A stretch of 64,000 bases of DNA from Rhynchopus sp. YZ270_cl-10 (taxonomy: Eukaryota > Euglenozoa > Diplonemea > Diplonemida > Diplonemidae), in the NCBI GenBank assembly GCA_964035575.1, contig OZ037848.1, forward strand, positions 248,001 through 312,000, given 5' to 3'. Below, piece after piece: positions 20,154 to 30,200 of the stretch. The notes under the pieces are model-generated. The model had not been told where the DNA came from and searched no databases. It saw nothing but the letters and a program-made list of their open reading frames with translations. The stretch's first letter is position 1, and every line of letters begins with the position of its first letter. The position numbers and the translations under genes are program-made.

Positions 20154-20730
20154 GTATTTTCATCATATGCAATCAATAAATTGATAGTATATGGTGAGGG
20201 ATCAACAAAAATGGTCCCATCTTTCTTTTTATGTTGTGTGTTTTGCAAAACGTAGAAAAGAAAAGTAAAATGCTTCGTGCACAAGTTGAAACTTCAGTAG
20301 ATTGGTTTCTGATATTAACCCTGTTTCAGTCCTAAGAATCATACAGTTGTATTCAAAAGGGTGGACATCTTCAGTGATTTCCCTTTAAATGGTGGGTGAA
20401 TATCGTGAAACCGATGTTCGTGTGAACATTTGGTACCTTCTACTTCAGTTTTTTGTTTCGGGAATACACAAAATACAAAAGTTTTTTTTTTCTTTTTTCT
20501 TATTCCTTTCTCTGTCCTTACTGGATGTAATGTCTGATCACCAGGAGGAAGAGTAACCTAAAGAGTCTTGGTCTTGATGGCTGCCGTGTATACGTAAAGT
20601 ATTCCGTGCAATAATTGCTACCAATCCAAACAAATACCAACACATCCTGTCTGTGTATCAGATAGAAAACCTCAGCAAACACACAAGAAAGAGAAATAAA
20701 ATAAAAGTACAAAATAGAAAAGTGAAAAAC
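20154..20730. repeat. 577-bp direct repeat, copy 1
   Basis: Begins GTATTTTCATCATATGCAAT and ends AGTGAAAAAC. As far as I can read by eye it is identical to 21840-22416. No protein-coding content is recognised. Confidence 0.9.
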
Positions 20731-21839
20731 ATACTGAATTTTCTGGACTTAGTAGTTCGCCGTCCAAGCAATGATTAAAACCAGTTTAATCATCCATTGT
20801 CCATTGTATTGAAACACCTACACAAAGACTAGAGTAGTACAAAGAGATAGCAAAACGTGCATTGCAAACAATTTAATATGTGTCCTGGAGTCTTAGTCTC
20901 AAGGCTATTGTCCCTTTAAAAATGGGAAAGCTAAGATGCCCACCAAGACCAAATCGCTCCTGCGAGAAAAATACTCATCACTAGTGACATAGTACGCGTT
21001 GAGTACAACCATATAAACTGCGTCGTGGACATTACCATTGGTAAACCACGACCAAATTACTACTGCGATATACCTATTATCTTCGTTCTTTTTTTTTTTC
21101 CAAAGTTTTGCGGTTTTTGTAGTAGGCCTACAGACTGCACAGCTTACCCAGGGTGTGGCAATGTAATACATTGGTCTGACGTCTCACTGAAAGGGTCAAG
21201 TACGAGGTCTAGTCCCTTCCAGTGGTGAAAAAGAGTTTTTTTTTCTTTTTATTTGGTTTGTTGAAAAAAAGTAAAAATAAAAGTGGTGTTTGTTTGTGGG
21301 AATTCTTTGAAATAGGACCTTTATCTAGATTCATTGGCTTCATGAACATATATAGCCTAGAATCGCTCGCTTATTTTTTTCAGAATGCACTGAGCTGCTT
21401 CTGGTAGTCTTTAACGTTGACACCATAAACGGACACATTTTTTTTATTGGGGTTTCGGTGTCGTCAACCTACTTTAAATAACCTACTTGCTCTCCCTTGT
21501 TATTATATCATTTTTTTTTTGGTCTCTTTTTCTGCTGTTTTTTTTTTTTTTTTTTTAATTTTGATTTCTTTTTTGACTGTTTCAAAGAGGTAGGGAGGGG
21601 GTGGGGTGTAGTGCGAAGTTCACAGGACAGCTGTATTGTGTGCTTCGACTTTCTGTTAACTCCTTTGTAATTATGAGTAAACAAAGCATAGTGCAGCAGT
21701 AGAATATATCTATAAATATAAACTAGTTTGCACTATGTGTTTAGCTTTTTAGGGCTAATGTACTAGAGACCATTCCGCAACATACTCTAAGCGAGGCTCA
21801 GTTTTTCACAGCATGTCTGGAGGCACTTGTAAATAAAAA
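20731..21839. other. 1.1-kb spacer between direct repeats
   Basis: AT-rich with long T-runs (around 21485-21560). No coding region, module or inverted repeat is recognised. It might be the inner part of a defective element bounded by the direct repeats, but family hallmarks are missing. Confidence 0.4.
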
Positions 21840-22416
21840 GTATTTTCATCATATGCAATCAATAAATTGATAGTATATGGTGAGGGATCAACAAAAATGG
21901 TCCCATCTTTCTTTTTATGTTGTGTGTTTTGCAAAACGTAGAAAAGAAAAGTAAAATGCTTCGTGCACAAGTTGAAACTTCAGTAGATTGGTTTCTGATA
22001 TTAACCCTGTTTCAGTCCTAAGAATCATACAGTTGTATTCAAAAGGGTGGACATCTTCAGTGATTTCCCTTTAAATGGTGGGTGAATATCGTGAAACCGA
22101 TGTTCGTGTGAACATTTGGTACCTTCTACTTCAGTTTTTTGTTTCGGGAATACACAAAATACAAAAGTTTTTTTTTTCTTTTTTCTTATTCCTTTCTCTG
22201 TCCTTACTGGATGTAATGTCTGATCACCAGGAGGAAGAGTAACCTAAAGAGTCTTGGTCTTGATGGCTGCCGTGTATACGTAAAGTATTCCGTGCAATAA
22301 TTGCTACCAATCCAAACAAATACCAACACATCCTGTCTGTGTATCAGATAGAAAACCTCAGCAAACACACAAGAAAGAGAAATAAAATAAAAGTACAAAA
22401 TAGAAAAGTGAAAAAC
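21840..22416. repeat. 577-bp direct repeat, copy 2
   Basis: Second copy at an offset of 1,686 bp from 20154-20730. Near-identity implies a recent duplication. It runs straight into the left arm of the palindrome. Confidence 0.9.
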
Positions 22417-22424
22417 AAAAAATG

Positions 22425-23300
22425 GAAAAAAATAGTGAAAAAACGGCTTTTTTCAGGTTTTGGCCATGTTGGGCAAAATAGCGGTTTTTCAAGAAAAAAA
22501 CCAAAAAACGGCATATTTTTTGACATCACAAAGCCTCCTTTGGCACAAATATACCCCAAAAGTGGCCTGTGAGTCCATTCCAACCTGTTTTGGACATATT
22601 TGACACTTTTGGAAGTGTTTTTTTTTGGTGTTTTTACATTAAAAAAAAATGGTATGGCAATGGTATGGCAATGGTATGGCAGCCACTCCGGTATGCTGTT
22701 TGACCCATATAGGGGTCAAGAAATGGCCAAAAACCCCCGAAAAAGGACCCTGGGAGCCCAGATAGTTCCGAATTTCCACCACATCCCCACCCAAACACTG
22801 CAAAAACACGACAGAAAATCGTCTTAAAAAACACACTTTTTTCAAAAAGGTCGTCAGGCAGGTTCCATAATGGACTTTTTTAAAAAAGTGTGTTTTTTAA
22901 GACGATTTTCTGTCGTGTTTTTGCGGTGTTTGGGTGGGGATGAGGTGGAAATTTGGAAAGATTGGGGTTCCGGGGGCCCTTTTTCGGGGGTTTTAAGCAA
23001 AAATATGGCCGAGAATGTGGTCGGAGCAATGGTGGCAGTGCTGTCCAAGGACCGTCCAAGGATTTTTTGGGGGTGTTTTTCAGCGTGAAAACACCAAAAA
23101 AACACTTCCAAAAGTGTCAAATATGTCCAAAACAGGTTGGAATGGACTCACAGGCCACTTTTGGGGTATATTTGTGCCAAAGGAGGCTTTGTGATGTCAA
23201 AAAATGTGCCGTTTTTTGGTTTTTTTCTTGAAAAATCGCTGTTTTGCCCAACATGGCCAAAACCTGAAAAAAGCCGTTTTTTCACTATTTTTTTTTTTTT
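22425..23300. repeat. 0.87-kb near-perfect palindrome
   Basis: The left arm (about 22425-22858) is matched in reverse by 22866-23300, centred near 22862. Landmarks are CAAAGCCTCCTTTGGCAC with GTGCCAAAGGAGGCTTTG, and CATCCCCACCCAAACAC with GTGTTTGGGTGGGGATG. The outer 200 bp of each arm match best, while parts of the inner arms differ. It probably comes from a head-to-head duplication. Confidence 0.85.
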
Positions 23301-23517
23301 TTTTCACTGTAACCTACCATGGTAGGCGTATTTTTTTCCATTTTTTGGTATTCTGGGGTGGCTTCTGGGTCGTTTTTCGACCCACAGGCCCCCTGTGACC
23401 CACTCTGAGGGTGTTTTTCACCCGCAGTTGCCTTGGAGATGACCAGAAGTTTAATAATGAGTTTTTTGTACGGTCATTTACTAGGGAGTCGGACCCCCTA
23501 GGCATACCTAGAAAGCG

Positions 23518-23605
23518 AATATGATATTCGGCCTATATTCGGATCCGAATATGCGTATTCGCCCTATATTCGGATCCGAATATAGGCGAATATAGGCCGA
23601 ATATG
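23518..23605. repeat. Left subterminal palindrome array of element B
   Basis: Overlapping copies of TATTCGGATCCGAATATAGG-type palindromes. The same array is at 26775-26945. Confidence 0.8.
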
Positions 23606-23916
23606 ACCCGAATACACGTATCACCAACAGGAATGTATCATATTTTTGAAATAGACCCCACCACGTTCCGCAATTGGCTCGGAAAATCCAAAAATGGGGG
23701 GGAAGGGGAAAAAAAGAGAAAAAAAAGTCCAAAAAAAAAGAAGAAAGAAAGTCACTTTTGTATTTCGAAGCCCCGCGGGCTTTCCATGAATTTTCGCCGA
23801 AAATTATCGCGTTTAGGTTTGCACAATATATGACGTGCTTCGGTGAATTCTTTTCGGTGCACCCCTACACTATCAACAGGAATTTATCAGTTTAAACGCT
23901 AAAAAAAATATCATCA

Positions 23917-26427
23917 ATGGGCCCAAAAAGCAGAAAGAGGAAGGTCGACGAGACGACCATTGTCTCGAGCAACACGGACGCGAGCGATTCCTCTTCCACC
24001 AGGGCACAAACAAAGAAAAGAGTGAAAAAATCAGCGAAGAAGGCAACGAATAAGCCTTCTACAAAGACTGCAAGCAAGCCACCAGCCAAGAAAGGCGGCG
24101 CGATAGAGAAGACCCCGGCGGAGAAGCGCAAAGAGACCATAGAGTCTCGGAAGAAGCTGAAGGAGGTGTCGGCGGAGGCGAAGGCGGGATCGTCGGTAAC
24201 CGCGCAGGGTCGTTTAACCGCGCTGGAGAAGTACGACCGATCAATTGCAGAGTGTTATGAAGTATGTATCGCTAAAAATGTATTAAAAAACCGGTCAGTA
24301 TAGAACAAAATGAGGGGCCACACTGCTACGGCGGCGCTAAAGTGACTAGGGTGAATACAAAGTAATAAAAAATAAAAAAAATGTAACAAATAACAAAAAA
24401 ATCTCAGGTAATGGAGGTTGATGAGTTCCCCTTCGAGGAAAAGGCAGCAGCGAAGAAAACAGGGCGAAAGGGAGACGACACAGTTCTTTTTTGTGTACAT
24501 TGCCGTGGAGTGGTGCAACACGGTGAAAGTAGTACCGCCAAGGTACACGTCCAAAGCGACCGCCACAAAAATAATGAGCGTAGGGAGAAGAAGAAGAAGA
24601 AGAAGGCTGCAGCTCCAGTTGGTGACACGAAGGAGAAGCGGCAGCAGGTGTTGACGCCGGTGATGGGGTTGGCGGCGTTTGTCACAACATGGGCATTGGC
24701 TGTGCTGGTCTGCGGACTCACAGAACGCCAAGCCGACATTATGTCGCTGCCAGTGCGTCCCCTCTTCGGAGAGGACTTCCCAACCGGGAAAACGGTCCTG
24801 GGCCGCTCCACGAAGTTCGTGAAGGAGATCGAGGGTGTGCTACTGAAGTTGGTTGAAGGGAAACCAATCCCTCTCGGGATAGATGGATCGGGTATGCTAA
24901 TAAACAAATGACCACTATCCCAAAATTTTTATTGCAGGACAGAGACACCTGGGTTTTTCGACATTGTGCATTGTAGCGTTCGTTGCAGGCCAAGCCCTCC
25001 TCATTCATATGGACGTAAAAGATACTGGAGAAGTCCACTGTGGTCGAGATGTGAAGGATGCTATCAACACAGCTCGAAAAAAATTTAATATCGCGCATTC
25101 TCCCGTGGTTGCTGATTATGGATCGATAAATGTGGTAGGGTTGTCTGACGAGGAAGCCAGTTGGTGTTTTGGCCACGTGACAAATTCGGCACTGAAAGCA
25201 CACGTAAAAATTAACTACCAGCTGTCATATGTTTTTTGTACAGCGTTTAGTCAGCTTTTCTCTTGTAAAAGCCGACGAGTGCGCTGGCTCAATTTCCAGG
25301 AATCTTCTGTCAGCAACGCGCGTGAGTCGGCGGCGGACACACAAGACACCAGGATTCGTTTGAAAGTCGCTGTGGAGAAAAAAAGTGTCAGGGGCATGCA
25401 ACGTTTGCTTCCGGGGCCGAAAATAGATGATATTGAAGAGCTTCTGGCCAAAGCAAAGGAGGTGTTGAGCGAAACGATCGATGTTGACGTTGAGAATGTT
25501 GATACGGCATCGCCGAAGACACCATCACTCACCAGCGACACCCGGTGGTTAGCCATGGCCGACCTTGCTATACACATTAGAGACAGACATCAACCCCTGG
25601 TATCTTTCCTCGATAGTGAAATGGGGAGAAAGAAAAAGAACCAGTCTCTCCTCTCCCTCGTTGAACTTGTCAAAACGGACAGGTGGCAGGATCATGTACG
25701 CGAAGTGTCGGCATTTGCAAACGATATCGAACCTCTTCTTCCATTCCTCAGAAAGGTGCAAAATCCCGGCACCAAAATTGCAGCGAGCTGGTGGTTTCCA
25801 GAGATTCAGAGGGTACTCACCAACAGCGACTACTCTGCGAATATGCGCGAGTGTTTATCAGCAGCATGGGCCGAGTACAAGTCGAGAGACCGGTTTGAGA
25901 AGTTAATATTCTTTGACTGCAATGTCATCCTCTCCGGGGACTATGATGATGATGACCTGCCGACAGGGGAGCCACAGTGTCAGGACGCAGAGATGCAGAA
26001 ATGGGGTGCTATTTTCTATGCTTTGCGCGAACCGACCGTGTGGAACGAATTCATCCTGTACCTCAACGCCGAAGCCCTTTTGTTTCAGGATGTTACTGAC
26101 CTGTTCGAGTTCTGGAGTCCAAGAGGCAGTGGAGGGTTACGCTTCCCGAATTTAGCGCCACACGTCCATGGATGGCTTTCAACCCCGATCAGCGTAACCT
26201 CAGTTGATGGATTATTTTCTTCCTTAAGTGCAATGAAAAATAAACGCTCCTCGAATTTATCTAAGGAAAAGTTTATTGAGAAGCTGATGCTGCGGAAGAA
26301 CGGCAAGCTCCTTGGATTGCTTCAGGACAAGAAGGGGCTCCTCGGCGAGGCGGTGGAGCAGTCGGAATCGTCAGATTCCGACTGTGAGCCTCTCGCCGAG
26401 GAGCTCGAGATGATACCAGTGTTCTAA
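23917..26427 (+). CDS. hAT-like transposase, three exons
   Basis: The exons are 23917-24261, 24408-24891 and 24938-26427. The introns are 146 and 46 nt, with donors GTATGT and GTATGC and acceptors TCAG and GCAG. Joined, they give 772 residues in one frame. The N-terminus is Lys-rich (nuclear). A BED/CGGBP1-like zinc finger follows in exon 2 (FCVHC ... KVHVQSDRH). The RNase H-like core shows IHMD, VVADYGS and the hAT signature WCFGHVTNSALKAHV. The C-terminal dimerisation segment has HVHGWLSTPISVTSVDGLFS then KNKRSSNLS. I cannot place every catalytic acid by eye. No stop or frameshift is visible, so the element may be recent. The stop codon lies in the loop of a perfect 18-bp hairpin. Confidence 0.85.
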
Positions 26428-26448
26428 ATGCTGGTATCATCTCGAGCT
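26402..26448 (+). terminator. 18-bp perfect hairpin around the transposase stop codon
   Basis: AGCTCGAGATGATACCAG (26402-26419) pairs with its exact complement (26431-26448) across an 11-nt loop that contains the TAA (26425-26427). It may act in 3'-end formation or protect the transcript; this is inference. Confidence 0.5.
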
Positions 26449-26774
26449 GCTTTTTCATGAGCAAACAAAAAAAAAAAACAAAAAAAAACCCCTCTTTGTT
26501 TGCACTACTCCTACTACTACTTCAATCTTAAGTCCACACCCACGTGGCGGACGCTTTGGCATGCGTCTGTAAGGACAGCCTTGATACTTTCTGTATTGCC
26601 TCTTTTCCATCAACAGTGCTTTTTGTGCTTTCAACTTCTCTTGTTTTTGCAAAGACACCGATCATCAAAAGACCCCCACACCCACCCCCCAATACACGCG
26701 TTTCGCTACCTCATGTCCCCACCCACCCCCATCCAAACTCACTCACACCCTTTCTGCAGTCTAGATTCTGTGTA

Positions 26775-26945
26775 TTCGGATCCGAATATAGGGCGAATAT
26801 GATATTCGGCCTATATTCGGATCCGAATATAGGCCGAATATGCATATTCGGCCTATATTCGGATCCGAATACGATATTCGGATCCGAATATAGGCCGAAT
26901 ATGGCCCAAGAATTTTGGATCCGAATATAGGCCGAATATCATATT
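26775..26945. repeat. Right subterminal palindrome array of element B
   Basis: At least five TATTCGGATCCGAATATAGG-type palindromes spaced by GGCCGAATATG, in the same style as the left array but longer. Confidence 0.8.
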
Positions 26946-26964
26946 CGCTTTCTAGGTATGCCTA

Positions 26965-27413
26965 GGGGGGGGGATAGAGCGCTAGAGGAGTTTTTATTTT
27001 TCCTTCCTTCAAAACTTCACACACAACGCTTTTGGTTTTTGGAAGACACACAAGGTGCCGGGTTTTATGATACGCACGGAACCACCCTGCACCTGTTTGT
27101 CATATTGTTTCCCGTGCAATACATGGGGAAACGTTTCGCTGTTGAAACTAGGGAGAGATGACAACACAGGTAGCAGGGGTTTTAAATTTGAGACGTTTGC
27201 ATATACTTCTGATATATGACCAAAGACAAGAGAAACGTAAGAAGAGCAGCACGCCGGTTGGCTGTGTACTGACAGAGCAAAAATAAGCATGGCACACATC
27301 CCGCGGTGTTAGTAGTCAGAAGTAAAAATCAAAACTTCACAAAAATAGAAACTAACTTCAGGATATGAATAGAAAACAATAAAAAACAACTATTTTCGTT
27401 CATCGCTTTTTTA
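26965..27413. other. Intergenic stretch, no feature recognised
   Basis: Starts with a run of 9 G next to element B, then plain sequence up to the collagen-like gene. Nothing supported. Confidence 0.5.
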
Positions 27414-28430
27414 TCAAGAACAGGTTTTCGGCACTGCAGCGTACCCCTGTGATTCGGGGGTGCGCTTGTAGACCACAACAGCCGCAACCAGCAGCACCGC
27501 ACCAACGACGATGGCAGCGATGCCGACAATGATCAGGGCACTTCCGCTGTTGGATCCCTCCGGGCCAGCGATCCCTCTTTCACCAGTTGCCCCAGTTGCT
27601 CCTTTGTCACTATCCTGCCCTGCTGGACCTGTTGCTCCACCTGTTGGGAGAGACAGAAATGGGCCAGACTTCACAAGGTCGCACCCGAAAGAAAGGTACA
27701 ACAGGTTGAACTCTGCCTGATCAAGATTAATGGCGCTAAAACACGTGCCACAGGGCACAAAGAAGACCATATTCTTTCTGGACGTTGAGCTTGCCGTTGA
27801 GCTTGCCTGCTCATACGTGACCACACCATCCTGGAAGTTTGTCACTGTGATCACCACTGTCGGGAAGGCACACACGGTGAGTGGCACAGCCTCCCCAAAC
27901 GGGACGTACTGCACCCTGTTGCCGCTTTCGGAGGTGCACCGGAACTCTGGTGCACAGGCTGCAGTGGACACGTTCACAGACAGGCCAGCGAAAGCGTCAG
28001 CAGGCGACGGTGTCGCCACAGGTAGGGATGGGACTGGTGTCGTGATGTAGTGGAAGGTGGCAACTACGTTGGAGATCTCCACGTGGCAAAAAACTGATGA
28101 GAGCCCTACGGTGGCGAAGAAATTACCTGCGTTGCAGTGGATGGTGACGGTACTGTTTGCAGTGACAGCCTTGTTATCAAGTACATCGTTGGCACGGTTG
28201 TCTGTGACGCACGTGATATAGAGACTCGGATAGCGAGTGCCAGGCTCACACGTCATCTTCCCAACAGTCATCGTTACCGTGGCAGTATCAAACGATGCGT
28301 TGCTCCCAAACACATAGTTGGACACGTTCCTGGAAACCAGTGTGGCTGCACCATTCAGACCCGCACCTTCCCCTGAGCACGAGAGCACACACAGGCACAG
28401 TCCTGCGAACACCCTGGCAACGTGCGGCAT
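27414..28430 (-). CDS. Type I membrane protein with a short collagen-like segment
   Basis: The 338-residue protein starts with a signal peptide (MPHVARVFAGLCLCVLSCSG). The ectodomain (about 25-265) has many Cys and several N-x-S/T sites and looks rich in beta strands. A short G-x-y run follows (GATGPAGQDSDKGATGATG then ERGIAGPEG), with one break, then a membrane span (about 293-317, SALIIVGIAAIVVGAVLL) and a tail ending KTCS. The collagen-like part is too short for a long triple helix but could trimerise the protein. A cell-surface role is inferred; the ectodomain family is not recognised. The start chosen is the ATG at the signal peptide, not a codon 20 residues upstream. The 58-bp block at 28558-28620 lies just upstream. 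Confidence 0.8.
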   Translation of the reverse strand: MPHVARVFAGLCLCVLSCSGEGAGLNGAATLVSRNVSNYVFGSNASFDTATVTMTVGKMTCEPGTRYPSLYITCVTDNRANDVLDNKAVTANSTVTIHCNAGNFFATVGLSSVFCHVEISNVVATFHYITTPVPSLPVATPSPADAFAGLSVNVSTAACAPEFRCTSESGNRVQYVPFGEAVPLTVCAFPTVVITVTNFQDGVVTYEQASSTASSTSRKNMVFFVPCGTCFSAINLDQAEFNLLYLSFGCDLVKSGPFLSLPTGGATGPAGQDSDKGATGATGERGIAGPEGSNSGSALIIVGIAAIVVGAVLLVAAVVVYKRTPESQGYAAVPKTCS

Positions 28431-28557
28431 TGTATGTGTATTAAAGATGAGCTGTCGCCGTGTGGTGGGAGGTTGGGGTTGGGAGGGCACATTTCACAAA
28501 ATGGCATCTTAGGTACAGCTGCAGGCGTTGAATGGGAATGCAAGGGATTCCCTAAGC

Positions 28558-28620
28558 CAATGGGCTCCTCCCATCGCAATACTGCCACCATTACCCTACA
28601 AAACAGGTGTGAATAGAAAA
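28558..28620 (-). promoter_or_regulatory. 58-bp repeat upstream of the collagen-like gene (possible shared 5' element)
   Basis: Carries CAATACTGCCACCATTACCC and ACAGGTGTGAATAGAAAA, as at 16857-16914. Only a few bases differ, including a 3-bp insertion after GGGCTC. Confidence 0.35.
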
Positions 28621-29592
28621 ACGAAGGTGAGGGAGGGAATCGTTTTTGTTTGTGTGGCTGCACGCAAACTCTAAAGTAACCAGCGGGGGGAGCCCAAAGG
28701 GAAGGGGGTCAACAAAGAAGAGAAGGTGTCCTTGAAAACGATGCGACAGCCTGTGCACTTCGTTTCTAAAGCAAAGCTGAGATGGTAAAGTGCAAACAGA
28801 AAACCCTCTTGAAAACACACATCGAGGAAAATGGGGCTGGAAGTGTGCAAAAAAACCCTCTTATGTGCGGGGCACGAAGAAGAGTTTCGTAACTACGTAA
28901 GGTAAACCTTTGAAAAAAATTCCAAATAAAAAAGAATTTGAAAAAAAGAGGGGAAAAAAAGACGAGTTCGGTGCCCCGAGAGGCGCACCACATCTTGCGA
29001 TTTTTTTTTTTTTGAAAATATTGAAAATATTGAAAGTGCAAAAGCCTTTACAACACCTTGCAGATTTACAATATAGTTGTAATATCAGTTACGGGGCGTT
29101 TCGCGAATTGTGGTGGTTGTTGTATCGACAAAAAAAAAACACTTTTGGTAAATTGAAAAAAAAAAAGGTGTAGTTGCCACCTGGTGCAAAACCCCATTTT
29201 CCGTTTTTTTAAATTATTTTGAATTGGTGTAGCTGCCATAGACAGTCTCCACCGTTTTTTTGAAAAGGAAGAGATGTTTAGTACAGCCCTAGAGTCTTCT
29301 ACTACAGAAAAGTAATACTTGAAAGAAAACAACTTAATTGAGAAATGGAGGGGAAGTTTTTTTTTTTTAGAATTTTTTTGGAGGGTGGATGGGAGAGAAA
29401 GTATATTATTTGGAAACGCCTTTTTGTGTTGTGCATGTTGGTTTCTTCTTCTTCTTCTTCTTCTTCTTCTTTGGACTTACAGGTCTTTTTCTACTTGGCA
29501 CACTGTCACGAGGGTGCTATAGGGTCGGTCCCCTATTTTCGCAATAATTATTATGCATTGTTTCGTGTCTCACGGGATAGTATAAACAGAAG

Positions 29593-29648
29593 AGAAGGTG
29601 AGAAGTACAAACGCCTCACCGTTCATCGGCGGACGCAGGGCGCTGAAT
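29593..29648 (+). repeat. Gamma-type module, full copy
   Basis: GAGAAGTACAAACGCCTCAC, CGTTCATCGGCGGACGCA, then GGGCGCTGAA. One of the longest gamma copies. Confidence 0.55.
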
Positions 29649-29939
29649 AGAAGCCCTGCCAATCGCTACAACTAGGGGTATTCAAAAGAAGTTAAATTGA
29701 GGAAGTTACTTTTTGGAAGAACAGGCTTTTATTTAGCCAATCCCAAAGTACACACACAAAACAAAAATATAAAATCACAGGAGGGTCCTCAAAAAACCTG
29801 GTAATTCCGGTTTTGGGGTGTGGCCGGGTACGTAAACCTTTGAAAAAACCAAAAACCCGGAAAAACAGGGAAACCCCTGGAATTTTTTCTCGAAGTTTTT
29901 TGAGTGGTAGTGACGCCTGCTGCAAACGCCTCGACAAGC

Positions 29940-30200
29940 ACTACCGTTGGGATGGAGAGCCACACGGCCGCGCAACCCCAGAAGACCCTCCAGCGAGATC
30001 TCTCTGCTTCGATCGTCTTACGTCAAGCGACGGACTTGCGTGACGTAGGTGACGTGCAAGACTGAGCTCGTTAAACTCGCTCCAGTTGCCCATGGCTGGG
30101 GCGTAGATTAAGGCCTCCGGAGAATGGCATCGACCTGGAAGAGTTTCGAGCTGTGGTCCGCCTCAGACTGGCTCTTTTTCGACACGTCGCTGGAAAAATC
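29940..30200 (+). mobile_element. Possible decayed LINE remnant
   Basis: This is a G/C-rich island. Its frames include GIDLEEFRAVVRLRLALFRH, preceded by LRPPEN, which recalls the EFR-x-A-x-RLRLxLP stretch near the C-terminus of some non-LTR reverse transcriptases. Stops interrupt all three frames, so it is non-functional. The match is short and the call is weak. Confidence 0.3.

Larger units (their letters stand above)
19985..23498. mobile_element. 3.5-kb non-autonomous TIR element (element A)
   Basis: The inverted ends are about 165 bp (19985-20153 and 23331-23498), starting GGGGGTCCGACTC. After a short unrelated patch they share GTACAAAAAACTC, CATCTCCAAGGCAA and CCACCCCAGAATACC. TA flanks both sides (19983-19984 and 23499-23500). 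There is no transposase. The interior holds two identical-looking 577-bp direct repeats and an 0.87-kb palindrome. The hAT-like element lies directly against the right flanking TA. Confidence 0.8.
23501..26962 (+). mobile_element. hAT-like DNA transposon with complete-looking transposase gene (element B)
   Basis: The inverted ends start GGCATACCTAGAAAGCGAAT at 23501 and close with the complement at 26962. They continue into arrays of a palindromic motif, ATATTCGGATCCGAATAT, and variants (about 23518-23605 and 26775-26945), probably transposase-binding sites. The transposase gene lies between. TA occurs on both outer sides (23499-23500, 26963-26964). Alternatively the ends start at TAGAAAGCG, with GGCATACC and GGTATGCC as an imperfect 8-bp duplication, the length hAT elements normally make. 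It sits exactly at the right end of element A. Confidence 0.85.

Noticed and set aside
20154-22416. Direct repeats read as long terminal repeats of a retroelement
   Set aside because: No typical end dinucleotides, primer site, coding region or target duplication are visible. A plain segmental duplication inside element A fits as well.
24404-24907. Minus-strand frames opposite the transposase exons
   Set aside because: The plus-strand transposase reading with two clean introns explains the coding signal.
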